From positions 2,666,001 to 2,730,000 of the forward strand of contig NZ_JANADK010000001.1 in assembly GCF_024199795.1 (NCBI RefSeq): a stretch of DNA of 64,000 nucleotides, written 5' to 3'. The stretch is from Bradyrhizobium sp. CCGB01 (GTDB taxonomy: Bacteria; Pseudomonadota; Alphaproteobacteria; Rhizobiales; Xanthobacteraceae). Below are positions 45,537 to 55,360 of this stretch, piece by piece; position 1 is the first letter of the stretch, and every line of letters starts with the position of its first letter. The notes beneath the pieces are model-generated. The model ran no database searches. It had not been told where the DNA came from and saw nothing but the letters and a program-made list of their open reading frames with translations. Both the position numbers and the translations under genes were made by a program.

Positions 45537-46470
45537 TGCCGAACCAAAACGCTGAGTTCAATGAAGCTGGATGAGCAGCGCCGGGAATGACGATGGCGGA
45601 GCTGTTTGATCCCAATCAAACATGGGTGCACGAGTTGCTCAACTGCAAGCAAAGCAAGGTTGCTGCATTGTGCGCCCAAGTCACGCCGCTTGTGTGGCCC
45701 TTCGTCCGAGTAGCTGGCGCTAGGTCATGCGGATCATAATCGTGTTATCCGCCGCTGCCACGCGGTTTCGACCCCTTGTGCCTTCAATAAAAGGCATTCT
45801 GCGGCTGGAGCAGGCTGGATCTTCAGTGATAGCTGTTGATCGGCGGTAGCGCGTTCGCATGCGAACCGGGGTCTCGTGGACCGAGCCGCGTTGCGTCTCG
45901 GCCGTTCGGCTTCGATCCCTCGCGGAAGCAAGCAGCAGATATATAATGTGTCGCTCGCCGGAGGCACTCGCACGAAGGGCTGCCGCTTCGCGGCACCGTT
46001 ATCACTGCCCATCGCGCGGGTGCCTTTTTGAACCGGTCTCGCGACTGCACTCGGTCCCGGGTCCCGCCGCGTTCCGCGTCGGCGCTATGCTGACCCTCTT
46101 GCGGGTGCCTCTTTTGATTTGCTCACTCTTGCTTTCGTTTTCGATCTTTTGTTCTCACTTATGCTGACCTGCTCACCATTCTCTTGATTGAGATCTCAGG
46201 GGCGTTGCCCCTCGCGCGCGCCAGGGTGAAGCGCCGGCTTTGCCGGCGCCGCCCCGAGCGGTCTCCCCAGTCTTCCGCGCTTGTTTCAACCAGCCTCCTT
46301 CGGACTTCAGGCAATCGCTTGTGCAGACCCGCTCGCGCGAGCGGCCCTTCCGGGCGGGAGATACCCCTCCGCTCGGGTCGCCCTGGCACTTGCTACCCCC
46401 AGTCTCGCCGACGGGCAGGGTGCAGGCGCGTGGTGCGCCTTGCACCCATGGAAGCAAAAGGAAGAATGAT
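45537..46470. other. Noncoding region before the ParB-like pseudogene
   Basis: This 930-base stretch has no convincing gene. From 46,083 to 46,180 it is AT-rich, pyrimidine-rich DNA, a probable promoter region. From 46,197 to 46,450 it is GC-rich with stem-forming blocks (for example GCGCCGGC-TTT-GCCGGCGC at 46,231-46,249), resembling the structured leaders ahead of the two DUF736 genes. Confidence 0.4.
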
Positions 46471-48484
46471 CATGTCGGCCAAGTCAGTTGAAATCATTCC
46501 CGTGAGCGGGAGGGAGACGTTTATCCCGCTCAACAAGCCCAAAAAAGTCTCCCAACAATGCGCGCAAGACTGCGCATAGCGAGGCGGCGATTGAGGGTTA
46601 TGCGGCGAGCATCGCCGCGAAAGGCATCCTGCAAAATCTGGTGGTCGAGCCCGAACTGGACGGTGAGGGCGTGGCTACGGGGTTCTATTTGGTGACCATC
46701 GGCGAGGGCAGGCGGCTTGCCCAGCTGCTGCGGGTGAAGCGGAAGGAGATCAAGAAGACTGAGCCTATCCGTTGCATCATCGACACCGCAAACGATCCAC
46801 ACGAAATTAGCCTGGACGAGAATGTCACCCGGGAAAACATGCATCCTGCTGACCAGTTCGAGGCGTTCAGGAGGCTCGCGGAGGAGCGCGGCCTTGGTGC
46901 GGAGGAGATCGCCGCTCGCTTTGGCGTGACGGCTCACGTGGTGCGGCAACGGCTGCGATTGGGATCAGTTTCGCCACGGTTGGTTCAGCTCTATAGGGAT
47001 GGCAATCTGGCTCTTGATCAGTTGATGGCGTTTGCCATCACAGGCGACGTGGTTCGGCAGGAAAGTGTCTACGAGCGTCTTTCCTATGACCGTGAGCCGA
47101 GCACGATCCGCCGTCTCCTCACCGAAACCCATATCGCCGCGACCGATCGCCGAGTGCGGTTTGTCGGGCTTGAAGCTTATATCGAGGCAGGCGGTACGGT
47201 TCTGCGCGACCTCTTCACCGAGGATCGTGGCGGCTATCTAGAGGACGTGGCGCTGCTTGATTTGCTGGTGACGGCACGGCTTGGCCGAGAGGCGGACACT
47301 CTTCGAGCGGCCGAGGGATGGAAGTGGACTGAGCCCCATCTCGACTTCCCACATGCCCACGGGATGAAGCGCGCTTACCCGCATCCGGTCGAGCTTTCGG
47401 CGGAAGATCAGACCGCTCTTCAAGCGCTTCAAACTGAGTTCTGATTGGCTGACGGAAGAGCATCAAACGGCCGAGGAATTGCCTGATGAGGTGGATGCAC
47501 GGCTCGGTGAACTGGAGAGCCAAATCGAGCAACTCGAAGCGAAAAGGCAGGCCTACGATCCCGGCGATGTCGCGCGCGGCGGCGCGTTCGTGACGCTCAA
47601 TCATGACGGTACCATCAGGATCGAACGCGGTCTCATCCGCCGCGAAGACGAGAAGCCCCAGTCCGAAACTGGGCTGGACGGCGAGGCTCAGGCACAGGAT
47701 GAGGAGCGCGATGGGGACGACCAAGCCACGCGTGATGGTGAAGGAGAAGAGGCGGAAAGCGAAGAGGACGAAGAAGAACAGAAGCTGTCCGACACACTCG
47801 TTCGTGACCTCACCGCGCATCGTACCTTGGGGCTGCGTCAATCTTGGAGAGCAGCCGGACGTTGCCATCGTGGCAGTTACGCATGCGCTCGCAGCACAAA
47901 TCTTTTATGTTGGGGCCAATGCCCATGTGGTTGGCATCCAACCAGTCAAGACGGATTTGGCCACGCATGCGGTCGGGATCGAGGACACTCCGGCCGGCAA
48001 AGCGTGGTCGGATCGCCACGCCAATTGGGCGCGGCAAATGCCCCGAGACGTCGCCAGACTGTGGGAATTCGTGGCCGAACTCGACCACGACAGCCGCATG
48101 GCGCTGTTTGCACATTGCGCGGCATTGACGGTCAATGCGGTCAAATTGCCATTTGACCTGAGGCCCCGCGCGTTGGCGGTGGCTGGCCGTTTGGCCGGAG
48201 CCGTCGACCTCGACATGACCGGATACTGGCGGCTGACGGTGCAATCCTATCTCGGCCGGGTCACCAAGGCGGGCATTCTGGAGGCTGTCCGCGAAGGCGT
48301 TAGTGAGGAGGCCGCCGGCCGCTTGTCGGGGATGAAAAAGGTCGAGATGGCGGCGGCCGCTGAGCAGTTGCTGGCGGCAACCGACTGGTTGCCGCCGTTG
48401 CTGCGCACGGCCAAGACGCAGGATCAGGCCGGTGCGCCAGACACGGTGCAAGGTCACGATTTCTCCTCGCAAGCGGCGGAGTAA
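46471..48484 (+). pseudogene. ParB/RepB/Spo0J-type partition protein, broken by frameshifts
   Basis: The gene encodes a large ParB-like protein of the kind carried on rhizobial islands and plasmids. Three reading frames are needed. The first (ATG 46,471; MSAKSVEIIPVSGRETFIPLNKPKK) ends prematurely at 46,579 after a six-A run; removing one A restores SPNNARKTAHSEAAIEGYAASIAAKG. The ParB core follows (46,641-47,444; ISLDENVTRENMHPADQFEAFRRLAEERG and an HTH). It then breaks at GAGTTCTGATTGG (one extra T) and again near 47,838. The last frame runs to 48,484. Three separate lesions make a true pseudogene more likely than one error. Confidence 0.85.
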
Positions 48485-48490
48485 GAGCAG

Positions 48491-48525
48491 AGCCGGGGGC
48501 GCGAGGACGCCCCCGGCTTCCTTCA
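48491..48525 (+). terminator. Terminator after the ParB pseudogene
   Basis: The stem GCCGGGGGCG (48,492-48,501) and CGCCCCCGGC (48,508-48,517), loop CGAGGA, is followed by TTCCTTC. The position is directly after the stop codon at 48,484. Confidence 0.7.
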
Positions 48526-49189
48526 AAATCCGGCCGCGCACCTTACGGCGCGCGGCCGGTTCAGTCGGAGCGAAACCGGCGATCACGCATGCTAGCCCGT
48601 CTCCAAATGCGGGCTACGATCGGTCCGATCTACGCCGTTGCAGCGGCCAGCGTGGCTGTGCCATGCCTCCCTTTTGGCAGCGGCCAGCGCTCAGGTTGGG
48701 GTTCTGATCGTGTCTGGACCTCGCGTATCCGACGCGCAATCGCGCGAATAATCCTGGCCGGCGCCGTCGTTTGCTGATGCGAAAATGCGATCTAGCTCGC
48801 TTGGTTTGTCCGGTGCATCGTGCTTTGATTGATGAGCGGACGTCGGCTTTTCTTTGATCGACCCGCCGTTTCCCATGCTGCACCGAGCGTTGGCAGCCAT
48901 GGTCATCGCCGTCAGTCCAGGTCATGGGCGCGCGTCCAACGCAACTCGATTGGCTGATCAGGCCCGAGGGACGGCAAGAGCCTCGATCGCCTTCCCGCAA
49001 CGGCTGACGCCTGCTTTTTTCCCCTGCCGCCGAGCGGCGGCATTCCTCGCGGAAGACAAAAAAGCAGGCTTTCGCCGTCCTCCGCTGCGCTGCGGGCCCA
49101 AGGGCTGCGGGCCGATCGCCCCCCGGGCCAAGGATCGCCATCGAGGCTGCGATGGGCGCGGCCCGAACAACAGACAGACGGAGATCACC
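48526..49189. other. Noncoding region with structured leader of DUF736 gene 1
   Basis: No convincing gene is visible in 660 bases. A short minus-strand frame (48,691-48,906) is not supported. The right part (49,009-49,069) contains the inverted repeat described separately. Confidence 0.35.
49009..49069 (+). promoter_or_regulatory. Structured leader with T6/A6 inverted repeat ahead of DUF736 gene 1
   Basis: A perfect 12-bp inverted repeat (GCCTGCTTTTTT at 49,009-49,020 and AAAAAAGCAGGC at 49,058-49,069) encloses a second perfect hairpin, GCCGCC-GAGC-GGCGGC (49,026-49,041). It lies 120 bases upstream of the DUF736 start. An equivalent element precedes the second DUF736 gene. Function unknown; a cis-regulatory RNA is plausible. 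Confidence 0.55.
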
Positions 49190-49501
49190 ATGGCGACCAT
49201 CGGCACTTTCACCGCTTCGGACAACGGCTACACCGGCTCGATCAAGACGCTGACGCTGAACATCAAGGCCAAGTTCGCGGCCTCCGAGAAGGACAACGAC
49301 AAGGCTCCCGACTTCAGGATTTTCGCAGGTGCAACCGAATTCGGTGCCGCCTGGAAGAAGACCGTTCGCGACAGCGACCGCGAATATCTCTCGGTCAAGC
49401 TTGACGATCCGAGCTTCCCGGCTCCGATCTACGCCTCGCTGGTGAAGATCGAAGGCGAAGAAGGTTTCAGCCTGATCTGGTCACGCCGCAGCGGCGACTG
49501 A
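49190..49501 (+). CDS. DUF736 family protein, copy 1
   Basis: This 103-residue member of DUF736 has [46 protein letters not shown], and [20 protein letters not shown]. The family is common on plasmids and islands of alphaproteobacteria, next to ParB and conjugation genes; its molecular function is not established. The ribosome site is GACGGAGATCACC. A terminator follows 15 bases after the stop. Confidence 0.92.
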   Translation: MATIGTFTASDNGYTGSIKTLTLNIKAKFAASEKDNDKAPDFRIFAGATEFGAAWKKTVRDSDREYLSVKLDDPSFPAPIYASLVKIEGEEGFSLIWSRRSGD

Positions 49502-49515
49502 TCGCCGGGATCATC

Positions 49516-49546
49516 GGCCCCGCCTCCTCGGAGGCGGGGCCGTTTT
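49516..49546 (+). terminator. Terminator after DUF736 gene 1
   Basis: The hairpin GGCCCCGCCTC ... GAGGCGGGGCC with a short loop is followed by GTTTTGCG. It lies 15 bases after the stop codon. Confidence 0.8.
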
Positions 49547-49947
49547 GCGTTGCTTGCATCGCTTTAGAAGAAGGGCAGGAGGGGATTTCTTCCTCGAAAA
49601 AAAGGCACGCTGCCATGGATTTGTGGCGCAACTTGAAGCCGGTTTGAGGCGCCGAATGACGAATTCACGAGCTTCCGGGCGGGTCTTCTTTGAGCGATTG
49701 GCGAGCTCGATCGCCCTTTGCGCGGTCGACTGATCGCGCCGATGCCGACTTGAGATGCAAGACCAGCCCCACGGCTTGGATGCGAAACAGAGGAGCTTTC
49801 TCGGCGAGAAAATTGGCGCTGAAGCGCCGTTTGTGCGGGTGAATAGCGCTGTGCGGCAAGGCCTCCCTCCTTCCTCCAAGGGCGCGTTGCCCTGCTTATG
49901 GCGCTACGACCTATGGCGGCCGTCCCTCATCCGAAACCCTCGCACGC
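49547..49947. other. Noncoding region between the DUF736 genes
   Basis: About 400 bases contain no gene I can support. A seven-A run at about 49,600 and several stop-rich frames suggest decayed sequence. Confidence 0.35.
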
Positions 49948-50004
49948 TCCTTTTTTCCCCGCCGGAAGTGCGGCTCCTCGCGGCCGCTTCGCTGCAAAAA
50001 AGGA
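49948..50004 (+). promoter_or_regulatory. Structured leader with T6/A6 inverted repeat ahead of DUF736 gene 2
   Basis: The arms TCCTTTTTT (49,948-49,956) and AAAAAAGGA (49,996-50,004) are perfectly complementary across a GC-rich centre containing GCGGCCGC. The layout (T6 arm, GC hairpin, A6 arm, about 115 bases before the start) repeats that of DUF736 gene 1, although the sequence between differs. Confidence 0.5.
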
Positions 50005-50118
50005 ACGGGCTCGGGTGCGCCGCTGCGCTTCGCCCCGAGGGTTCGGATGGGGGCCAACCGCCATGACGGTCTCGCCATCGCAGGGCATCGGCCCCTGCGG
50101 CAACGAAGGAGACAGACC

Positions 50119-50442
50119 ATGACCGCGATCGGATTCGTCACCCGCACAATGGACGGCGGCTTCAGCGGCGAGCTCAAATTGCTGCCCATCTGCGCCCACA
50201 TTGACATCGTGCCCAACCGCGATAAGTCGGGCGATATCACGCCGGACTTTCGCATCTTCGCCCACGGGGTCGAGGTCGGATCCGGTCGGATTTTGAGCGG
50301 CGAGAGCTTTGGAACGGACTACCTCAGCTTGTCGCTCGCAGCACCCGGCCTTGGGGGCCGTAAGCTCTGCACCAACCTTGGTCGAACCGTCGGCCTTAAC
50401 GGTGACGGCGGCTACTTTCTCGTCTGGAATCCTGTCGACTAG
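50119..50442 (+). CDS. DUF736 family protein, copy 2
   Basis: This 107-residue DUF736 paralogue starts at ATG 50,119 after GAAGGAGACAGACC. It has IGFVTRTMDGGFSGELKLLPICAHIDIV, TPDFRIFAHGVEVGSGRI, and YLSLSLAAPGLGGRKL. It shares about the same core as copy 1 but diverged considerably, so the duplication is not recent. Function unknown. Confidence 0.9.
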   Translation: MTAIGFVTRTMDGGFSGELKLLPICAHIDIVPNRDKSGDITPDFRIFAHGVEVGSGRILSGESFGTDYLSLSLAAPGLGGRKLCTNLGRTVGLNGDGGYFLVWNPVD

Positions 50443-50452
50443 GTCGAAACAA

Positions 50453-50484
50453 GGGCTCCCGCGTACCGCGCGGGAGCCCTTTCC
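50453..50484 (+). terminator. Terminator after DUF736 gene 2
   Basis: The stem GGGCTCCCGCG ... CGCGGGAGCCC (loop TACCG, overlapping CG) is followed by TTTCCTGT. It lies 10 bases after the stop. Confidence 0.8.
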
Positions 50485-51499
50485 TGTCTCCAGGGCAGCA
50501 GTTTTCTTGAGAAAAATTCGACGGCTTCGGCTCGAAGAACGCAGTCCGCCGACGTGAGAATTCTCGCCTGTTTGCAAGCGCTCAAAGGGTCCAACAGGCG
50601 ATCTTCCGGGCTTAAATTCTCATGTTTCGGCTACGTATCGTCTCTCCAAAACGCTCGACGGGGCTTTCAAATCTTGCGGTTGGTTACGTCGTCTGGCGCC
50701 GGTGCCAGGACCTTGTTGTGAGCAGAGGGAGAAAACGCTGAGATTAAGCGCACAGACGACCAAGTAAGCGTCCGGCGGCTGCACATGGCGTATGGGCGAT
50801 GCCTTCGGCTCGCGCTCTACTCGTCGCTTCGCTCCTCACCGAGCCACCCTCCGGGTGTCTCGGCCCTTCGGGTAACGATCGCTATCGCAAGCGTCGCAAA
50901 CAGTGTGGGCTTCGCAAATCAACTGCCAAGTCGCGGCATGAATCGGCCACCAGCCCAGGTGTTTTTGCAGGCGCTATTGGTGGATCCTCCGCGATGATCC
51001 GCACTACTGTTCATCGCATATCTCCCTCTTTTACAGACAAAAAGATGGGAGATTTGTCTGCTGATCCGTAGATCAGCAGATACGAGTTCTTCAAACAGAA
51101 GAAGGTTGAGCGAGCAACAATGAGCAGAGGGAGTAGGGCAAGATAAAAGCACTGTCGCCGAAGAGCGGCTAAGTGGTTGTCTGCACATCCAAGATTTGGC
51201 GCTATTGGCGCCCTACGTATCGCCACAACATGCTCAAGTGGTGCAGTCTCTTCGTGAAATTCGTCTGCATGCTCCGTTTGGGTTTGTCGAGCGGAGAATT
51301 TCCGGAAGCTCGCCGACAGCGGTGCGGGCGAAACTCTCGTAATGAGCCTTTATGTCGATGGAGCCCGCCCCGCGACGGTCGCTTCCGTGGCACGTCCAAC
51401 TGTTCGCAGAACCGTTTCGATCTGCGCTACCATTTGGCATCCATCGAAGCTTCTCGGAAGTAGGGTGCGCGCGAAAGGCCCGAAGGCCTCACTTCCGAT
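50485..51499. other. Decayed region without a supported gene
   Basis: Over 1 kb has no intact reading frame with a ribosome site and recognisable pattern. Between 51,290 and 51,470, peptide fragments in different frames (LADSGAGETLVMSLYVDG and NRFDLRYHLASIEAS) look like remains of one degraded coding sequence, but I cannot name it. Confidence 0.35.
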
Positions 51500-52178
51500 A
51501 GGTTCTAAGCATCCAGACTGGCTCTCTTCTGCTCTCGGCTACATCCCCACATGGATTGACTATCAGCGGGAACTATTTATCAGCTCGGCGTGCCGCTGGC
51601 GATCGTTCGCAAAGGTCTGGTGCTGCTTGAAACACGCGAGCGGCATGGCCGATCTTGCAACCCGCGAACCACTCACCTCTCGCCATCGCTTTCGCGTTCG
51701 AAGACTTTCACGGCGGCGGGGATCATGTTGTTGCGCGAGCAAAATAAAGTTCGGCTTGACGACCGGCTGGGTGAGTATCTGGCAAATCTGACGCCGGAGG
51801 TCTCTGACGTCACCATTTCGCAACTGCATGCGGCCGGCCTGACCCGCGAGGGGCCCGAAACTGCTCACTGGCGCGGTCGCTGGTGGACATTGTGGGGTCC
51901 ATTTGATCTGGTGCCCCGGCAAAGACAAGGTGTTAGTCGCGACGCCGGGCCAACTGTCCCCTTTTTGGGATGCGACCGAACTAACCCTGTCCGGGATCGA
52001 CGAGGCGGTCGTTACCTCGGCGCAGGCATTCGGCGATCTCGGGGAGGCCTGCCGCCTCATCCGTAACTCGGCCGGCATCGTCCACGAGGTCAGGATCGGT
52101 GGCAAGAACCTGGTGACTGAAGACGCGATCAAGTCCGAAGTACAGCACCGGTACCAGCCGAGCTCACGCGAGGTTTAG
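51500..52178 (+). pseudogene. Serine hydrolase (beta-lactamase family) remnant
   Basis: Fragments of a penicillin-binding/class C beta-lactamase-like protein appear in several frames. Around 51,540 one frame gives YIPTWIDYQRE; 51,640-51,700 gives GMADLATREPLTSRHRFRV; 51,695-51,880 gives SRSKTFTAAGIMLLREQNKVRLDDRL (the SxxK-region block, SKTFTA) and ISQLHAAGLTREGPE; then after a jump of frame 51,905-52,178 gives a C-terminal domain ending IRNSAGIVHEVRIGGKNLVTE. Much of the middle is missing. The gene is clearly inactive. Confidence 0.7.
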
Positions 52179-52231
52179 ACGGCGTTCTGTCATTGCGCGA
52201 TAGGTTGAGGCCTCAAGAAGGTCGGGCTGAG

Positions 52232-52642
52232 TCAAAAACTTGATGCCCGATCTATGGCGGTTCTTACCAAGGCGATCGCGCATTCGAGGCGGCTGAATAG
52301 AAGTGCGAGGTCTTCCGGGGTTGCCTCTTCCATTCGCAGTGTTTCCGCACTCAATGTTTCTCTCATGAGGTCATCAATCGAAAAGACGGTCTCTGCTACG
52401 TAGCCAACTTCACCAAGAACATTCGGAATTGATAATCCTGGGACTATCTCGCCGCGTGGCGTAATGCGTACCGACGGCCCAGTTTTCGAGAGTAAGAGCT
52501 TCTCGACAGTCTCTGCCGGTAGATCGACGGCCGAAACGACCGCCCCGCCCAACCGATACCCAAACCGGTACACATCGGCGTGGGGCGAGGTCGCACCGGG
52601 TGCTTCAATAAACGGTTCTAGGTCGGACGCTTGAGGCTTCAT
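52232..52642 (-). CDS. Hypothetical protein
   Basis: This 136-residue soluble protein has no signal peptide or TM segment. It reads VRITPRGEIVPGLSIPNVLGEVGYVAETVFSIDDLMRE and ends EDLALLFSRLECAIALVRTAIDRASSF. Its amino-acid composition is normal for a real gene. I do not recognise the family. It is divergent from a small Xre-type regulator 79 bases away. Confidence 0.6.
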   Translation of the reverse strand: MKPQASDLEPFIEAPGATSPHADVYRFGYRLGGAVVSAVDLPAETVEKLLLSKTGPSVRITPRGEIVPGLSIPNVLGEVGYVAETVFSIDDLMRETLSAETLRMEEATPEDLALLFSRLECAIALVRTAIDRASSF

Positions 52643-52721
52643 AACGTCTTGATAGTTACGCGCTGTCTACATCGCAAAAAAGAGGCGATATGGACTATAT
52701 TCCCTAGAGACTATATGCCTC

Positions 52722-52952
52722 ATGGTGCCCGATCCTGCAATGCAGGATTGGTGCAGCATCGTAGGAGGAAATGTGCGACGACTGCGGCAATTGCGGCGCA
52801 TGACGCAAGAGGAGCTCGCATTCGAGGCGCAAATAGATCTAACTTACGTCGGGGGCATTGAGCGGGGCCGTCGAAATCCCAGTTTGTTGGTCATGGCGAG
52901 AATCGCACGGGCGCTCTCCGTGCCCATCACTAAACTATTTGTGGAATCCTGA
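52722..52952 (+). CDS. Small Xre-family helix-turn-helix regulator
   Basis: This 76-residue protein is essentially a single HTH_3 domain: IVGGNVRRLRQLRRMTQEELAFEAQIDLTYVGGIERGRRNPSLLVMARIARALSVPITKLF. The second helix (MTQEELAFEAQI) and recognition helix (LTYVGGIERGR) are intact. ATG 52,740 (MQDWCS) is an alternative start. A regulator of this type next to a hypothetical gene in an island suggests local control. Confidence 0.85.
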   Translation: MVPDPAMQDWCSIVGGNVRRLRQLRRMTQEELAFEAQIDLTYVGGIERGRRNPSLLVMARIARALSVPITKLFVES

Positions 52953-53616
52953 AATCGGCAAAGGCGACCGAGGCTGGAAATATCGCAGATTTGCGTCGTA
53001 TGGGGAATGGCGGTAGCGCTCCCCTCCCGCTACCATGAAAATAAGGGGCTTTTCGCCCGAACTGCAGCGAGATTTGATTTCGTACCACGTTCCCCACGGA
53101 TTTCAGCTTCCCTGCTGAAGGATTCAAATTTACGAATTGTAGGTATTTCAACTCGTTATGCGATGGGCAGTTCGCCCGGCTGGCGTGGCTCTCGGGTCAT
53201 CTCCTTTGATGGTGCCTATTCGAGGACTCAACTGCGCCTCGTGGACACAGACGCGAGTGGTGGTACGAACCACCCCAATGTTGTGTCCCGGGGCCGGCGA
53301 TCGCTCCGGGCTGTCGAGTTCAACAAGTGGCGGCCAATTGGTCGGCATCGGCATAACGCGCCTGCTCGTCCGCGCTTGGACGCGGAACGCATTTTGAGCG
53401 AGGGAGGCGTAGTGCCGGCGAGGCTATGGTTGCGGGTGAAGTCAAGAAAGACCGGCCATTCGGATTTCGGTGTGGACGGGTCTCGTCTCTTCGCTTTATC
53501 CGCAGCCGGAAGGCTCCTCGCGTCCGGAGCGGGCGGCTAATCGAATCCTTGGGTTTCCCCGGTCCCGTGAAGCCGGCTGCGTTGACTCTTTCCAGCCCTC
53601 GGGTCGGTTTGGGAGC
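52953..53616. other. Region without a supported gene, upstream of the TnpB-like fragment
   Basis: About 660 bases hold only accidental frames. It could include the 5' flank of the transposon-like element at 53,617. I see no IS200/IS605-type TnpA gene. Confidence 0.35.
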
Positions 53617-54426
53617 ATGCAGACGATCTCCCTGCCATACCGCTGCTCCACCGAGGACCGCGCCTTCTTGGACGACTGCCGCCGCGTCTATTCCGCGGTG
53701 GTGAGGACGGCGTACGCAAATGGGCATGACGTGGCAGACGAACGTGTAAAGCAGAAGCCGCTGCGGGACCTGGTCAAGTCAAGCTTCGCCGGCGGGATCC
53801 TTGACGCCTGGGCGCTTCACTGCGCCACGCCGGAGGGCATGGACCTGCGCAAGCGCATTCCGGACGGCCGCATGGTGTTCGGCGGCCGAGCGACGTTGGA
53901 GCGGCGCCGCAAGGATTTGATTAGGCGCGAGGACTGGCGTCGGGCGAGGCTGAGGCCGATGACCATTCGGGGCGACAAGAACTACGCGCGCAACCGCCAT
54001 TTCCGGCTCAGCGCGGACGGGCGGACCTGCGTCTTCACTATGCTCCAGGGCGGCCGCGTCAAGGGCAAGTCCATGGTCCGGCGCAGTGTCACGCTCGATC
54101 TGCAGGAGTTGACCGGAAACGCTGGCGAGGTGCTGCGGCAAGCCGCCCAGTTGGCTGCGGCGCGGATCAACGTCACGTTCCGGATCGACGACGCAAGGCT
54201 CCACGTCACCGTCGATCCTGAGGACCTGCCCGAGCATCCGCAGCGGCGGCGACCGGCGCTCCGGATGGCGACGCGTGCCGTCGGGCTCGATCTGAACCCG
54301 GCCTGGGTCGGCATCGCCTCAGTCGAGAACAGCGGCGCCCCCGCGCGTCTCGACCAGACGAGGCCGCTGGACCGGGGCTGGTCGAGCTGGGATGTCGTAC
54401 ATCTCTGCTGTTCTGGTCGACGATAA
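53617..54426 (+). pseudogene. TnpB-like RuvC nuclease, N-terminal part only
   Basis: This 269-residue frame starts MQTISLPYRCSTEDRAFLDD and matches the TnpB/Cas12 ancestor pattern: a helical N-terminus, the FGG...RR block (MVFGGRATLERRRKDLIRREDWRRARLRP, from about residue 86), NRHFRLSADGRTCVFTM, and RuvC motif I AVGLDLNPAWVGIASVE with catalytic Asp225. RuvC motifs II and III and the zinc finger are missing: homology stops at about 54,390, where the DNA switches to a WD40-type gene end. A tnpA partner is not seen. The assignment is by motif, not by search. Confidence 0.65.
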
Positions 54427-54628
54427 AAATCATCGCTTGTTGACTGCAAGCGGTGACGGATATTTCCGCTCCTGGCCTCTCGATGCAATGCGCTGGATCG
54501 CAATGGCTTGCGAGAAGGCCAATCGAGGGTGGTTGCTCGACGAATGGCGTAAACTGTTGCCCGACGATACTTACGTTGCATCCTGCTCGGAGCCAACGGC
54601 GCATCCTAATTGGCTTGGCAAATACTAG
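54392..54628 (+). pseudogene. C-terminal remnant of a WD40-repeat protein
   Basis: A 78-residue frame contains ISAVLVDDKNHRLLTASGDGYFRSWPLDAMRWIAMACEKANRGWLLDEWRKLLPD. The TASGDGYFRSWPL block is a typical WD40 strand (GxDG..R.W), and the end with C..AN....EW...LPD...Y resembles the tail of caspase/kinase-associated WD40 proteins. The rest of the gene is absent, replaced by the TnpB-like segment, so this is a chimeric junction. Confidence 0.65.
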
Positions 54629-54642
54629 GTCGCACACTCACA

Positions 54643-55188
54643 TCAGAGCCGCCGCTTGACGCCCAGCATCTCGGCGAGAAAATCCTGGGCGAAATGCAGA
54701 TTGTCGCTGCCCGCTAAATCCCTTGCTCGAAGAAGCCATCGGCAAAGTCGCGCTTCTACCGTATGAGCCGCCATGCAGGCGGCCGATTGGCTTGCCTGCG
54801 CATAGACCGTCTGCTCATGACGAAACAGCGTTGTCAGCAAGGATTGACTTTGAAGCACCGCGCTTCTGAGTTCGCTCACCTTGCACGTCAGCGCGGGTCC
54901 GGCGAGTTGGACTATGGCTCGATTGACGGGAATGTTCCCGCCAAGAGCGGCGAATGCGCCGACGACTCCGTCTTTACCGACCATCGCGGCTTCAATGATC
55001 TCTCCAGAAGAGAGACCCACCACAAGCGAGACGATCGACCCGTTCGGAAAGTAGATGTCCGTGACCTTACCCCCGGCCTCAAACAGAACCTTCTCATTGT
55101 CCAGATGGATGGGTTTCAGGTGCGCGCGGAGGGCAGCGGCGTCACTCTCGGAAAGAGAGTCCAATAGCAGATTGCCGGAATTGCGCAT
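54643..55188 (-). pseudogene. Crp/Fnr-family regulator truncated in its DNA-binding domain
   Basis: The 181-residue frame has an intact cyclic-nucleotide-like beta-roll domain (LKPIHLDNEKVLFEAGGKVTDIYFPNGSIVSLVV) and dimer helix. It enters the HTH (FAQDFLAEMLGVKRRL) and stops where the recognition helix should follow. A full-length relative would have about 50 more residues. Without the recognition helix it cannot bind DNA normally. The break lies next to the WD40/TnpB junction, so one rearrangement may have hit both. Confidence 0.75.
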
Positions 55189-55360
55189 GTACAGGCGGGA
55201 GCGCAGAGAACTCTCAGTCAGCGGCGCCTAGGAGACTGCCGCTAATCCACCGACCCTAGGCCTTTGCTGGAAAATAGCGAGCTTTCTTTTCAACTATGTC
55301 GGGTGGTTAACCGACAGCCGCCGGAACCTTGAGTTTGAATGGGCTTCTGGAGGTGCTGGC

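Noticed and set aside
45859..46167. A 102-codon plus-strand open frame
   Set aside because: Composition is random-like with several Cys and Ser, ending in pyrimidine-rich DNA; no start signal.
48691..48906. A 71-codon minus-strand open frame
   Set aside because: It has plausible polar composition, but no ribosome site and no pattern I recognise. It could be a micro-gene; evidence is too thin.
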